Shown here one piece after another: positions 16,332 through 24,748 of a stretch of 64,000 nt of DNA. The DNA comes from Streptomyces bathyalis (GTDB lineage Bacteria; Actinomycetota; Actinomycetes; Streptomycetales; Streptomycetaceae). Within the stretch, counting starts at the first letter, position 1. Each line of letters begins with the position of its first letter. The notes beneath the pieces are model-generated. The model was not told where the DNA came from, ran no database searches, and was given only the letters and a program-made list of their open reading frames with translations. Where the stretch lies: assembly GCF_015910445.1 (NCBI RefSeq), contig NZ_CP048882.1, positions 6,445,501 through 6,509,500 on the forward strand, read 5' to 3'. Both the position numbers and the translations under genes were made by a program.

Positions 16332-16838
16332 TCAGCTCCGGGAAGCGGCCATCGAACCCAGTCCGGTGCGCAGTCGGCGTCCCCGGCCGGCAAGGCGGAT
16401 GACGTCCTTGCCGACGTCCTTGTCCATGGCGGTGATCATCCGGCGCAGCACGTCCGCGAGTCGGGGCGTGGGCGGAGTCGAGGGGTCACAGGGGAGCAGC
16501 GACCTGCCGCCCCACGTCAGTCGGTGCCATTCGTCGTGCTGCGCCGGCTGTCTGATTCCGTGGCGCTTCTCGGCTCTGCGCCGGACGGCGACCTGCGACT
16601 CGTACTCCAGCCACACCGTCCGCGCCTCTTCGAGTTCCTCCAGGGCGGCGACGAGCAGCTCCGGGTCGGGGTCACGGTCGTCCGGGCCGAAACCGGCGCG
16701 GGCGCACAGGTGTTGCCATGTCGCGCGATGCCCGTACGGGGCGAATCGCTCAAGGCACTTACGCAGCGCCTGGCGACGCTGTGAGGGTGCTCTTTCAGGG
16801 TCGCGGACCTGCTCTGCGAGGGCTCTGAAACCGGCCAA
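16332..16838 (-). CDS. Conserved hypothetical protein
   Basis: 168 residues from TTG at 16838, placed after a GGAGGTGGGA ribosome site. It is rich in Arg and Glu and predicted mostly helical, with RRQALRKCLERFAPYGHRATWQHLC and ELEEARTVWLEYESQVAVRRRAEKRHG as its most distinctive parts. I recall Streptomyces proteins with the same ERFAPYGxRATWxHL and LEEARxVWLE segments, but no function. There is no signal peptide or membrane span. It stands alone between the MaoC promoter and the DUF574 gene. Confidence 0.68.
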   Translation of the reverse strand: MAGFRALAEQVRDPERAPSQRRQALRKCLERFAPYGHRATWQHLCARAGFGPDDRDPDPELLVAALEELEEARTVWLEYESQVAVRRRAEKRHGIRQPAQHDEWHRLTWGGRSLLPCDPSTPPTPRLADVLRRMITAMDKDVGKDVIRLAGRGRRLRTGLGSMAASRS

Positions 16839-16842
16839 TCAT

Positions 16843-17292
16843 CCCACCTCCGACGGACTGGACCCGACTCGTCGGCGTTATGACGTAAGTGCCGCGCAAT
16901 CGGATCCCCCCGTTGCGAAGTCATTTTCCTCTGGTTGTCCGGGCCTTCCGTACTCCGGCCTTCCCGGGCTCGTGGGCTACCCCCGCAACGCCTGAACACT
17001 CTCCCCTGAAGGGAATTCTCACCTCGTTCTCATGACTTCTCACAGAACACTCATCAGTAGTGAAGACATCGCAACGAGTGGTTCCGCATATGGCCCTGCT
17101 GTGCACGGCGCGGACGGAGCGTGCGCCCGCCGTCTCGTGCGCCGGCAGTTCTATGCGCGTCAACTCCGCCCGGAACACATGTAATTGGCCGCGCGGGCCC
17201 TTGGCGCTGTTTCTCTTTCCCGCGCCCGGGGCATGAAGGCCCGCCGTAGGGTGGAGACGGGAATCCACCTGGCAGACGGGAAGACGATCACC
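16843..17292. other. 450-bp divergent intergenic region
   Basis: Promoter space for the TTG-started gene on the left and the DUF574 methyltransferase on the right. A TAGGGT box (about 17247) lies 40 bases before the methyltransferase start. The middle part (16915-17060) is noticeably richer in A/T than its surroundings. I see no gene, long repeat or strong hairpin. Confidence 0.4.
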
Positions 17293-18099
17293 ATGGCCGA
17301 CGAGAAGTCCGAGCCGGACCTCCCGCCGAAGATCGACACATCTGTGCCCCATTCGGCGCGGATCTGGAACTACTGGCTGGGCGGCAAGGACAACTATCCG
17401 GTGGACGCCGAGGCCGGTGACGAGTTCGCGAAGACATTTCCCGGAATCGTCGACGCGGCCCGCGGATCCAGGTACTTCCTCGCCCGTGCCGTGCGTCATC
17501 TCGCGGGCCGGGCCGGCATCCGCCAGTTCCTCGACGTGGGCACCGGACTGCCCACGGTGGACAACACCCACGAGATCGCCCAGTCCGTCGCGCCGAGTTC
17601 ACGCATCGTGTACGTGGACAACGACCCGCTGGTGCTCGTGCACGCGCAGGCGCTGCTGACCTCCACACCCGAGGGCGCCACCGACTACATCGACGCCGAC
17701 GTGCGCGAGCCGGACACGATCCTCGAGGCCGCCTCGAGGACGCTGGACTTCGAGCGGCCCGTCGGTCTGATGATGCTCGGGATCATGGGCCACATCGCCG
17801 ACGACGAACTCGCACGGTCGCTCGTGCGGCGGCTGCTGGACGCCCTGCCCGCCGACAGCTATCTCACGCTGAGCGACGGCACCGACATCAGCGCGGCGCG
17901 CCAGGCGGCCCATGAGAAGTACAACAGCAGCGGTGCCGTCCCCTACCACCTGCGCAGCCCCGAGGAGTTGGGCCACTTCTTCGACGGACTCGAACTGCTG
18001 GAGCCTGGGCTCGTTCCCGTCACGCAGTGGCGGCCCGACCACACCCCGTTTCCGGTGACTCCCGTCACCACCTACGGAGGGGTCGGCCGAAAGACCTGA
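17293..18099 (+). CDS. DUF574 SAM-dependent methyltransferase
   Basis: 268 residues from ATG at 17293 (GGGAAG upstream). It has the complete DUF574 / PF04672 signature: PHSARIWNYWLGGKDNYPVDAEAGD near residue 20, RGSRYFLARAVRHLA, then FLDVGTGLPTVDNTHEIAQ as SAM-binding motif I and VYVDNDPLVLVHAQALL as motif II. This family is strongly expanded in Streptomyces and its substrates are mostly unknown. No XRE-type partner regulator is adjacent. The protein is cytoplasmic. Family call very firm. Confidence 0.93.
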   Translation: MADEKSEPDLPPKIDTSVPHSARIWNYWLGGKDNYPVDAEAGDEFAKTFPGIVDAARGSRYFLARAVRHLAGRAGIRQFLDVGTGLPTVDNTHEIAQSVAPSSRIVYVDNDPLVLVHAQALLTSTPEGATDYIDADVREPDTILEAASRTLDFERPVGLMMLGIMGHIADDELARSLVRRLLDALPADSYLTLSDGTDISAARQAAHEKYNSSGAVPYHLRSPEELGHFFDGLELLEPGLVPVTQWRPDHTPFPVTPVTTYGGVGRKT

Positions 18100-18220
18100 C
18101 CGGCCGCCCGGCCAAGGCCGCTGGTCAGGGCCGCGCCCGGACGTCGCCTGCCGGTGGTCCCCGCGTCCTCGTCCCCGTGCCTTCTGGCGTCCGCGTCCGG
18201 ATCCTCCTCTTCCCCCCGGC

Positions 18221-18240
18221 ATACCGACTGGTTAGTCTGC
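18221..18240 (+). promoter_or_regulatory. Operator-like dyad upstream of the SDR operon
   Basis: ATACCGACT, GGTT, AGTCTGC form an imperfect dyad 45 bases before the SDR start. The nine-base half ATACCGACT is also found, on the opposite strand, in the palindrome at 28433-28452 ahead of the kinase/acyl-CoA dehydrogenase operon. A common regulator, probably the TetR protein at 20856, is inferred. Confidence 0.6.
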
Positions 18241-18284
18241 CGCCGCGGGGAGAGCCGCCGAGAGTGTGAAGGGGAGTTGCGGGG

Positions 18285-19127
18285 ATGGAGTCTTTGCGCG
18301 ACAGCACAGTGGTCGTCACCGGCGGGGGCGGCGGAATCGGGGCGGCACTGGCCCGCCGATTCGCCGCGGAGGGAGCCCGCGTTGCGGTCAACGATCTCGA
18401 CGCCGCCAGGGCCGCGGCGGTCGCGGACGAGATCGGCGGTGTCGCCGTTCCCGGTGACGCTTCCTCGATCGTGCCGGTCGCCCGCGAAGCGCTCGGCGGC
18501 ACCATCGACACCTTCTGCGCCAACGCCGGCGTTGCGACCCGCGGTGGCCAGGAGGCGGGCGAGGAGCTGTGGGAGCACGCCTGGGACGTGAACGTGATGG
18601 CACACGTGCGGGCCGCGCGTGAGCTGGTGCCCGGCTGGCTGGAGCAGGGCCGGGGCCGGTTCGTCGCGACCGTCTCGGCGGCCGGGCTGCTCACGATGCT
18701 CGGCTCGGCGCCCTACAGCGTGACCAAGCACGCCGCGCTCGCCTTCGCGGAGTGGCTGTCGGTCACCTACAGGCACCGCGGCATCGACGTGCATGCCGTG
18801 TGCCCGCAGGGCGTGCGCACCGACATGCTGGCCAATACCGGCGCCGCGGGCGACCTGGTGCTCGCGGAGACCGCCATCGAGCCGGAGGCCGTCGCCGACT
18901 CCCTCTTCGAGGCGATGCAGGCGGGGCGCTTCCTCGTACTGCCGCACCCCGAGACCGCGGGCTTCTACGAGGCCCGGGCCGGGCACCCCGATCACTGGCT
19001 GGGCGGCATGAACAAGATGCAGCGCAAGCTGGAGGAACTCCTCGACAAGGAGGCGCAGGAGGCGCAGCCGGCCGGGGGAGCGGCAGGAACCAACGGCGCC
19101 GACGGCTCGCAGGGGGCGGCACGTTGA
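18285..19127 (+). CDS. SDR-family oxidoreductase
   Basis: 280 residues from ATG at 18285 after AAGGGGAG. The classical SDR cofactor loop TGGGGGIG is at 12-19, NAG at 80-82, catalytic Ser131 in VSAAGLL and YSVTK (Tyr144, Lys148). An Asp in NDLDAAR after strand 2 suggests NAD(H). A 30-residue Ala/Gly tail follows the fold. First gene of an operon with an acyl-CoA ligase, a TetR regulator and a quinone oxidoreductase. By analogy with LvaD of levulinate catabolism it could interconvert a 4-oxo and 4-hydroxy acyl-CoA, but a 3-hydroxyacyl substrate is equally possible. Confidence 0.9.
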   Translation: MESLRDSTVVVTGGGGGIGAALARRFAAEGARVAVNDLDAARAAAVADEIGGVAVPGDASSIVPVAREALGGTIDTFCANAGVATRGGQEAGEELWEHAWDVNVMAHVRAARELVPGWLEQGRGRFVATVSAAGLLTMLGSAPYSVTKHAALAFAEWLSVTYRHRGIDVHAVCPQGVRTDMLANTGAAGDLVLAETAIEPEAVADSLFEAMQAGRFLVLPHPETAGFYEARAGHPDHWLGGMNKMQRKLEELLDKEAQEAQPAGGAAGTNGADGSQGAAR

Positions 19128-20788
19128 CCATCACGTACGAGGACAAGCCGTGGCTGAAGCAGCTCAACGAGGTTCAGCGTGCCCCGGTGCAGCCTCCGGA
19201 GACGATGCTGCACGCCTTCCGCGACGCGGTGCGCGCCGTCCCCGACCGCACCGCCCTCGCCTACTTCGACGGACGTGTCAGCTACCGCGAGGCCGACGAG
19301 CTCTCCGACGGCATAGCCGCGCACCTCGCGGCACGCGGCTTCGAACGCGGTCACCGCCTGGCGCTGATGCTGCAGAACAGCCCGCACTTCGTGCTCGCGC
19401 TGCTGGGCGCGTGGAAGGCCGGAGCGGTGGTGGTGCCGGTCAACCCCATGTACAAGGCCGGCGAGGTCGCGCACGTACTCCACGACGCCGAGGTGACGGC
19501 GCTGGTGTGCGACGAGAGGGCATGGGAGCCGTATCTGCGGGCCACGGCCGCCGACTCGCCCGTACGCATCGCGCTGACCGCCTGCGAACTCGACCTGCAG
19601 TCACGGGACGATCCCCGCGTGCTGGGCTTCGAGCGTGCGGCGCCCGCGGAGGACGCCGAGGACCTGCTCACGGTCGCGCGCTCCGGCGGCGCGGCCCCGC
19701 CCGGACGCGAACTGACGGGCTCCGACATCGCGCTCATCAGCTACACCTCGGGAACGAGCGGCGCTCCCAAGGGCGCCATGAACACCCACGCCAACATCGC
19801 CTACAACGCCGAGCGTCAGCACACTGGTCTCCAACTGCCCGACGCCTCCTGCATCTTCGTCCTCGCACCGCTCTTCCACATCACCGGCATGGTCTGCGAG
19901 CTGTCGGCCTGCCTGGCGGGCCGCGGGACCCTCGCCCTCGCCTACCGGTTCGAAGCGGGCGTCGTGCTGGACGCGTTCCTGGAGCACCGGCCGGCCTTCA
20001 CCGTCGGCCCGTCCACCGCCTACATGGCGCTGGCGGCCCACCCGCAGGCCACGCGGGAGCACTTCTCCTCGTTCCAGGTGCTCTCCTCGGGCGGCGCGCC
20101 CCTGCCGCCCGCGCTCGTGGAGAAGCTCGGCGCGGCCTTCGGCCCGTACCTGCGCAACGGCTACGGGCTCACCGAGTGCACCGCGCCATGCGCCTCCGTG
20201 CCGCCGGGCCGTGAGGCGCCCGTCGACCCGGCCTCCGGCACGCTCGCGGTGGGCGTGCCCGGGCCGGACACGGTGGTGAGCATCCTCGACGACGACGGCA
20301 GGCCCGTACCGCTGGGCGAGCAGGGCGAGATAGCCGTCCGCGGACCCCAGGTGGTGCCGGGCTACTGGCGCAGGCCCAAGGAGTCGGCCGAGGCGATACC
20401 CGACGGCCAACTGCGCACCGGGGACATCGGGTTCATGGACTCCGACGGCTGGCTCTACGTCGTCGACCGGAAGAAGGACATGATCAACGCCTCCGGGTTC
20501 AAGGTCTGGCCCCGGGAGGTGGAGGACGTCCTCTACGGTCATGCCGCGGTGCGGGAGGCAGCGGTCGTCGGCGTGAGTGACGAGTACCGCGGCGAATCGG
20601 TGAAGGCGTATGTGAGCCTGCGCCCGGGAACCCCGGCCGGGCCCGATGAACTGATCGACCACTGCAAGGAACGGCTGGCGGCGTACAAGTACCCGCGGGA
20701 GATCGAGATCCTGGCCGACCTGCCCAAGACGACCAGTGGGAAGATCCTGAGGCGGGAACTGCGTTCCCGCGGTGACAGCGGCAAATGA
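19124..20788 (+). CDS. Class I adenylate-forming acyl-CoA ligase
   Basis: 554 residues from TTG at 19124, which overlaps the SDR stop (TTGA). The ATP loop YTSGTSGAPKGA, the YGLTE motif, the RTGD hinge region (LRTGDIGFMDSDGWLYVVDRKKDMI) and the C-terminal catalytic lysine in TTSGKILRREL are all present. It activates a carboxylic acid as acyl-AMP and loads CoA. It is coupled to the SDR gene, so it is the entry enzyme of the pathway encoded by this operon. Chain length or substrate is not deducible from sequence alone. Confidence 0.93.
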   Translation: MTITYEDKPWLKQLNEVQRAPVQPPETMLHAFRDAVRAVPDRTALAYFDGRVSYREADELSDGIAAHLAARGFERGHRLALMLQNSPHFVLALLGAWKAGAVVVPVNPMYKAGEVAHVLHDAEVTALVCDERAWEPYLRATAADSPVRIALTACELDLQSRDDPRVLGFERAAPAEDAEDLLTVARSGGAAPPGRELTGSDIALISYTSGTSGAPKGAMNTHANIAYNAERQHTGLQLPDASCIFVLAPLFHITGMVCELSACLAGRGTLALAYRFEAGVVLDAFLEHRPAFTVGPSTAYMALAAHPQATREHFSSFQVLSSGGAPLPPALVEKLGAAFGPYLRNGYGLTECTAPCASVPPGREAPVDPASGTLAVGVPGPDTVVSILDDDGRPVPLGEQGEIAVRGPQVVPGYWRRPKESAEAIPDGQLRTGDIGFMDSDGWLYVVDRKKDMINASGFKVWPREVEDVLYGHAAVREAAVVGVSDEYRGESVKAYVSLRPGTPAGPDELIDHCKERLAAYKYPREIEILADLPKTTSGKILRRELRSRGDSGK

Positions 20789-20855
20789 GACAGCGGCGGC
20801 GGTCGTCGCGGTGTTCGCGGTGAGCGGGCGCACGAGGAAAGGCAGGTGAGGGCGC

Positions 20856-21488
20856 ATGGCCACACCTAGAACGGCGCCCCGCACCGGCGCCCACAAGAGC
20901 GGTCAGGCCGGTACGGCCGCCGCGCCCGTACCGCAGCGCCTGATGGCCGCCGCGACGCGTCTGTTCTCCGAGCGCGGCTACGACCGCACGTCCGTCCAGG
21001 AGATAGTCGAGGCGGCAGGGGTGACGAAGGGCGCCCTCTACCACTACTTCGGCTCCAAGGACGATCTGCTGCACGAGATCTACGGACGGCTGCTCCGCCT
21101 CCAGCAGGACCGCCTGGACGCCTACGCGGACGCGGATCAGCCCGTCGAGGACCGTCTGCGCAGGGCCGCGGCCGACGTCGTCGTGACCACCATCGACAAC
21201 CTCGACGACGCGCGGATCTTCTTCCGCTCCATGCACCAGCTCAGCCCCGAGAAGCAGAAGCAGGTGCGCGCGGAGCGGCGCCGCTACCACGAGCGCTTCC
21301 GGGACCTGGTCGCGGAGGGCCAGCGCGACGGTGTCTTCAACGCGGCGACGCCGCCGGACCTGGTCGTGGACTACCACTTCGGCTCGGTCCACCACCTGAG
21401 CGCCTGGTACCGGCCCGATGGTCGGCTCGCTCCGCAGGAGGTCGCGGACCACCTCGCTGACCTGCTGCTGCGGGCGCTGCGGCCATAG
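20856..21488 (+). CDS. TetR/AcrR-family regulator of the acyl-CoA operon
   Basis: 210 residues from ATG at 20856, with AGGAAAGG and GTGAGGG upstream. After a flexible 25-residue leader the HTH reads LMAAATRLFSERGYDRTSVQEIVEAAGVTKGALYHYFGSKDDLL. The C-terminal domain (RMxHQLSPEKQKQVRAERRRYHERFRDLVAEG) is of the kind found in FadR/PaaR-like acyl-CoA-sensing repressors. Lying inside the operon after the ligase, it most likely autoregulates it from the dyad at 18221 and may also act on 28433. A 12-base palindrome GGACGTACGTCC overlaps its stop codon. Confidence 0.88.
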   Translation: MATPRTAPRTGAHKSGQAGTAAAPVPQRLMAAATRLFSERGYDRTSVQEIVEAAGVTKGALYHYFGSKDDLLHEIYGRLLRLQQDRLDAYADADQPVEDRLRRAAADVVVTTIDNLDDARIFFRSMHQLSPEKQKQVRAERRRYHERFRDLVAEGQRDGVFNAATPPDLVVDYHFGSVHHLSAWYRPDGRLAPQEVADHLADLLLRALRP

Positions 21489-21545
21489 GACGTACGTCCG
21501 CGGGCACAGACTCGGACACGGACCGGACACGGACCGGACACGGAC
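21488..21545. repeat. 12-bp palindrome and 3 x 11-bp tandem repeat
   Basis: GGACGTACGTCC (21488-21499) is a perfect palindrome at the TetR stop. Fourteen bases later CGGACACGGAC is repeated three times without change (21513-21545). Both lie in the 214-base gap before the quinone oxidoreductase gene. The palindrome could be an operator for an internal promoter; the tandem repeat has no evident role. Confidence 0.6.
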
Positions 21546-21702
21546 ACCGATACAGGCAGCGGGCCCGCAGCCCCCATGCACCGGTACACGGCCGGGCAGG
21601 CACACGCATACGGGCCCTCGCGCGGCGGGCGGCGCCACGGGCGGCGGGCGCCGCGCGACAACACGAGCGAAGAGCAGCAACTACGTTCCGGAGGTAGCAC
21701 CG

Positions 21703-22695
21703 GTGAAGGCATGGCGCGTCCACATGAACGGCGAGCCGCGTGAGGTGATGCGGCTGGAGGACATCCCCGACCCCGAACCCGGCGCGGGCGAGGTGCTCGT
21801 ACGGGTGCGCGCCGCAGGCGTCAACTTCCCCGACGCGCTCCTGTGCAGGGGGGAATACCAGGTCAAGCCGCCGTTCCCGTTCACTCCCGGCGTGGAACTG
21901 TGCGGCGAGGTGCTGGCGGTCGGCGAGGGCACCCCGGAGGGCGACGCACCCGAGGTGGGCTCGCGCGTCATAGCCCAGCCGGCGCTCCCCATGGGCGGAT
22001 TCGCACAGAGCACGCTGGTCAGCGCGGCGAGCGTCCGCAAGGCACCCGAGGCGCTGGACGACGCCGAGGCGGCGGCGCTCCACATCGGCTACCAGACCGG
22101 CTGGTTCGGCCTGCACCGCAGGGCCCGGCTGCAGCCCGGCGAGACGCTGCTCGTGCACGCGGCGGCCGGCGGCGTCGGCAGCGCGGCAGTACAGCTCGGC
22201 AAGGCGGCCGGGGCGCGCGTGATCGGTGTGGTGGGCGGCAAGGCCAAGGCCGAGGCGGCGCGCGAGCTGGGCTGCGACGTGGTCGTCGACCGCCGCGAGG
22301 ACGACATCGTGGCGTCGGTGAAGGAGGCCACGGGCGGCCGGGGTGCGGACGTCGTCTACGACCCGGTCGGCGGCGACGCCTACGCCAAGTCGGTCAAGTG
22401 CATCGCCTTCGAAGGCCGCATCGTCGTCGTCGGCTTCGCGAGCGGCGCGGTGCCGACGCCCGGCCTCAACCACTCGCTGATCAAGAACTATTCGATCCTC
22501 GGTCTGCACTGGGGCCTCTACAACACCAAGGACCCGGCCGCCGTCCAGGCCTGCCACGAGGAGCTGACCGCGCTCGCCGCGGAGGGCTCGGTCAAGCCGC
22601 TCATCAGCGAACGCGTTCCGCTGGAGGAGGGCGCGAGTGCGGTGCAGCGCGTCTTCGACGGCATCACGACGGGGCGTGTGGTCATCCAGCCCTGA
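21703..22695 (+). CDS. NADPH:quinone oxidoreductase-family (MDR) protein
   Basis: 330 residues from GTG at 21703, eight bases after GGAGGT. It is a zinc-free medium-chain reductase: PEPGAGEVLVRVRAAGVNFPDALLCRGEYQ, VHAAAGGVGSAAVQLGKAAGA (NADPH loop), DVVYDPVGGD and GxVVIQP at the end. Such enzymes reduce enoyl or quinone double bonds. It is the last gene of the SDR/ligase/TetR set, although the 214-base gap allows its own promoter. A hairpin terminator follows 67 bases after the stop. Confidence 0.9.
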   Translation: MKAWRVHMNGEPREVMRLEDIPDPEPGAGEVLVRVRAAGVNFPDALLCRGEYQVKPPFPFTPGVELCGEVLAVGEGTPEGDAPEVGSRVIAQPALPMGGFAQSTLVSAASVRKAPEALDDAEAAALHIGYQTGWFGLHRRARLQPGETLLVHAAAGGVGSAAVQLGKAAGARVIGVVGGKAKAEAARELGCDVVVDRREDDIVASVKEATGGRGADVVYDPVGGDAYAKSVKCIAFEGRIVVVGFASGAVPTPGLNHSLIKNYSILGLHWGLYNTKDPAAVQACHEELTALAAEGSVKPLISERVPLEEGASAVQRVFDGITTGRVVIQP

Positions 22696-22762
22696 GCGGT
22701 GCGGACTTGGGAGGCGGGTGTGCCGGAGCGGTAGAGGTGCACCCGCCGGACGCGCGGTGCCG

Positions 22763-22787
22763 GACGGTCGCCACGGCGGCGACCGTC
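22763..22787 (+). terminator. Hairpin terminator of the SDR-QOR operon
   Basis: GACGGTCGCC, loop ACGGC, GGCGACCGTC: a perfect 10-bp stem 67 bases after the last stop of the operon. No U-tract. Confidence 0.7.
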
Positions 22788-22865
22788 AGCCGGACTGTGT
22801 GCGCGCCGGTGTGCGCCTGGGTTCGTCTCGGGTGGCGGGCGCGTGCCGCGTCGCTGGGGTTTCCC

Positions 22866-22990
22866 GGGGTTCGCTATCGGTCCGTGCGTGGTGGCGGGGG
22901 CGTGCCGCTCCGGGGGGCATGTCCGGGCGGCATGATTTACGGCCGACCACTGGGAACCAGATCGCGAGGTTCGCATCGGCCACAAATCAC
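22866..22990 (-). repeat. Dispersed repeat, copy A (inverted relative to copy B)
   Basis: About 125 bases matching 23254-23385 in opposite orientation. The 20-base core GGCATGATTTACGGCCGACC and the terminal CACAAATCAC are identical; other stretches match with scattered changes and small gaps. Read leftwards it can encode ADANLAIWFPVVGRKSCRP, close to the peptide from copy B, with third-position changes. Beyond 22990 the similarity stops abruptly. Copy A has one extra base near its start, which breaks the frame that is open in copy B. Confidence 0.75.
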
Positions 22991-23253
22991 GTTTAAGCCC
23001 GGACACGGCCCCCCTGCGCGTCCCGCCCCCTCCCGCCGGTCCAGCGGCATTCCGCCGGTGGACACAGAGGACTGCGATTTCGTCTCCGCCCTCGGGCCCG
23101 CCAACGTCGTCGCCCCTGAACCAACCCTCACAGCAGACGAGTTGAACCACCCGAAGCCGCAGATGGCGGCAGACGCGAGACGGCAGGAGGGTGTGGGTCG
23201 TGAAGGGGGATGGTTCCGGGGCCATTGGGGTCTCCCCAGCGAGGCGTGGGGAA
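22991..23253. other. Spacer between the two inverted repeat copies
   Basis: 263 bases without a convincing gene. Together with the flanking repeats and the operon terminator it fills the non-coding stretch 22696-23307. I found no transposase remnant in it. Confidence 0.4.
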
Positions 23254-23385
23254 GTGATTTGTGCCGATGCAAAGCTCGCCGAACTGGTTCCGTTGGTCGG
23301 CCGTAAATCATGCCGCCCCGGGGCCGCCCCCGGAACGGCCCGCACCCGTCACCACGCACGAACCCGAGGCGCACACCGGCAACCC
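23254..23385 (+). repeat. Dispersed repeat, copy B (overlaps an APH gene 3' end)
   Basis: Reads rightwards from GTGATTTGTG. It can encode, from GTG at 23254 after GTGGGGAA, a peptide starting VICADAKLAELVPLVGRKSC. I have an impression of similar small frames recurring in Streptomyces genomes but cannot verify it. The copy supplies the last ~26 codons and the stop of the minus-strand phosphotransferase gene, suggesting that the element landed on that gene's 3' end. Confidence 0.72.
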
Positions 23386-24369
23386 CCGCCCCCAACTGGC
23401 ACGCCCCGGCCGCCCGTTCGTCCCGCGGCGCGCCGACAGCCAGCGCAGGCAGGCCAGTCCGAGCCGCGTCATCATGCGCACCAGGTGCGGGTCCGCCGCC
23501 GGGCCCGCCGTGCAGGACGACGCCAGAAGGAAACCCGCCTGCGCCGAGATGAGCACGTCGACGGCTTCGGGCTCGACGCCGCTCGTCAACGGAGCACGCG
23601 CGACGAACGGTTCGGGATCGATGCCGCTGAGGGCCACGCTGCTCAGCAGCGTGACGAGGTCCGCGTGGGCCGGGCCCACCCGGGCGTGCGGCCAGTCCAC
23701 GAAGACGGCACGCTCGCCGGTGAGCAGGACGTTGAACGGGTACAGGTCCCCGTGCGTGAGCGTCTCGCCCGCCGTGGCCTCATCGAGGTCTGCCTCCAGC
23801 CTCAGGTGCAGATCGAGGTCCAGCGCGGCGCCGGGAGCGAGTTCCGCGAGCCTCGTCATTGCCCGGTGGTCACCGGCCAGACGTGCCCAGCCGCCCAATC
23901 GCGGTGCGCCGGGGGCCACTTCGAGCGCTGGCGCCGGTGTCAGCCGCTCCGCGAGCCCCGTGAGGGCGTCGAGCACCCGCTCCAGTTCCGCCTCGCGCCA
24001 GGGCTGTGCGGGAAGCGTCCCGTCGACATGCTCGAAGACCAGGGCCACCCACCCGCCGTCCTCGAACGAACCGAGCAGCCGGGGCGACGGCGTTCCGGGC
24101 GGCAACGCGCGCACCGTCGCGATCTCACGCCGGTGGAAGGCCCCCACCGCGGGTGCTGCTGTCGCGTCGACGGCCTTGGCGAAAGCCTTGCGGCCGTCGG
24201 CCGACTCCAGCCGTGCGGCGAGTCCTTCGGAGAAGCCGCCCGGCAGGCTCGTGGCCACGGCCGCCTTCCTCCCGAAGACGTCCTCGATCCCCGACCTCAC
24301 GGACTGCGGCAGGCCGCCCCACGGCAGACGTCTGCTGCCCGTCTGTTCGGGCGGCGATTCACACACCAC
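23308..24369 (-). CDS. APH-fold phosphotransferase (aminoglycoside/choline kinase-like)
   Basis: 353 residues from GTG at 24369 (AAAGGAA upstream; the next codon is also GTG). The kinase core has LPGGFSEGLAARLE (nucleotide loop), the catalytic HGDLYPFNVL and the DFG-equivalent FVDWPHARVGPAHADL. This family phosphorylates small hydroxylated molecules, antibiotics or proteins; no substrate is indicated. The last ~30 residues (RGTNGRPGRASWGRG onward) do not look like kinase sequence and overlap the repeat copy B, so the original C-terminus has probably been replaced. Confidence 0.82.
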   Translation of the reverse strand: MVCESPPEQTGSRRLPWGGLPQSVRSGIEDVFGRKAAVATSLPGGFSEGLAARLESADGRKAFAKAVDATAAPAVGAFHRREIATVRALPPGTPSPRLLGSFEDGGWVALVFEHVDGTLPAQPWREAELERVLDALTGLAERLTPAPALEVAPGAPRLGGWARLAGDHRAMTRLAELAPGAALDLDLHLRLEADLDEATAGETLTHGDLYPFNVLLTGERAVFVDWPHARVGPAHADLVTLLSSVALSGIDPEPFVARAPLTSGVEPEAVDVLISAQAGFLLASSCTAGPAADPHLVRMMTRLGLACLRWLSARRGTNGRPGRASWGRGLPVCASGSCVVTGAGRSGGGPGAA

Positions 24370-24446
24370 GCATTCCTTTCGCGGGGAGAGGGAGCTTCGC
24401 GTGAGAGGGGCGATCGGGAGCGGACCCGGGCGGGATAATGCGGTCA

Positions 24447-24483
24447 CGCTGATCCGGGGGAGTCCTCTTCCCCCGGATCAGCG
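24447..24483 (-). terminator. 15-bp-stem terminator of the S1-domain gene
   Basis: CGCTGATCCGGGGGA and its exact reverse complement enclose the 7-base loop GTCCTCT. It begins seven bases after the S1-domain stop codon. Stability should be very high. Confidence 0.85.
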
Positions 24484-24489
24484 CTCGGC

Positions 24490-24699
24490 TCAGGCCGAGG
24501 CCAGGCTGAACCGCTGTTTCTCGGGATCGATCTCGAGGATGCGGACCGAGACGCGGGTGCCTACGGGCCAGGACTCCTGATACGCGAGACCGGTGACCCC
24601 TTCGGATTCGACGAACGAACCGAACGGCACTTCAGCGGTGACCACGCCTTCGATGACGTCACCTGCCTGGTGACGGGCGAGGAATTCCTGCCAGCTCAT
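24490..24699 (-). CDS. Small S1 RNA-binding domain protein
   Basis: 69 residues from ATG at 24699 behind a strong AAGGAGGTG site. The whole protein is one S1 OB-fold: GDVIEGVVTAEVPFGSFVESEGVTGLAYQES then GTRVSVRILEIDPEKQRFSLA. Such single S1-domain proteins bind RNA and are common in actinomycetes, where their targets are unknown. It is monocistronic, with a 5' leader hairpin next to the ribosome site and an exceptionally strong terminator. Both features suggest a separately and tightly controlled message. Confidence 0.9.
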   Translation of the reverse strand: MSWQEFLARHQAGDVIEGVVTAEVPFGSFVESEGVTGLAYQESWPVGTRVSVRILEIDPEKQRFSLASA

Positions 24700-24713
24700 G
24701 AATTCACCTCCTT

Positions 24714-24748
24714 CCGCTACGAGTGGCTGTGCGCACTTCTCGTAGCGG
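24714..24748 (-). promoter_or_regulatory. Leader hairpin abutting the ribosome site of the S1-domain gene
   Basis: CCGCTACGAG and its exact reverse complement, with a 15-base loop, lie in the presumed 5' untranslated region. The stem ends two bases before AAGGAGGTG. An upstream TAGGAT box (24844-24839) could start the message about 130 bases before the ATG. The hairpin could limit ribosome access or stabilise the message; it could also bind the S1 protein itself. Structure seen; function inferred. Confidence 0.55.

Noticed and set aside
23254..23385. Inverted repeats 22866/23254 as ends of a complete insertion sequence
   Set aside because: The 263-base interior has no transposase, and the copies point outward with different flanks; treated as a dispersed repeat pair.
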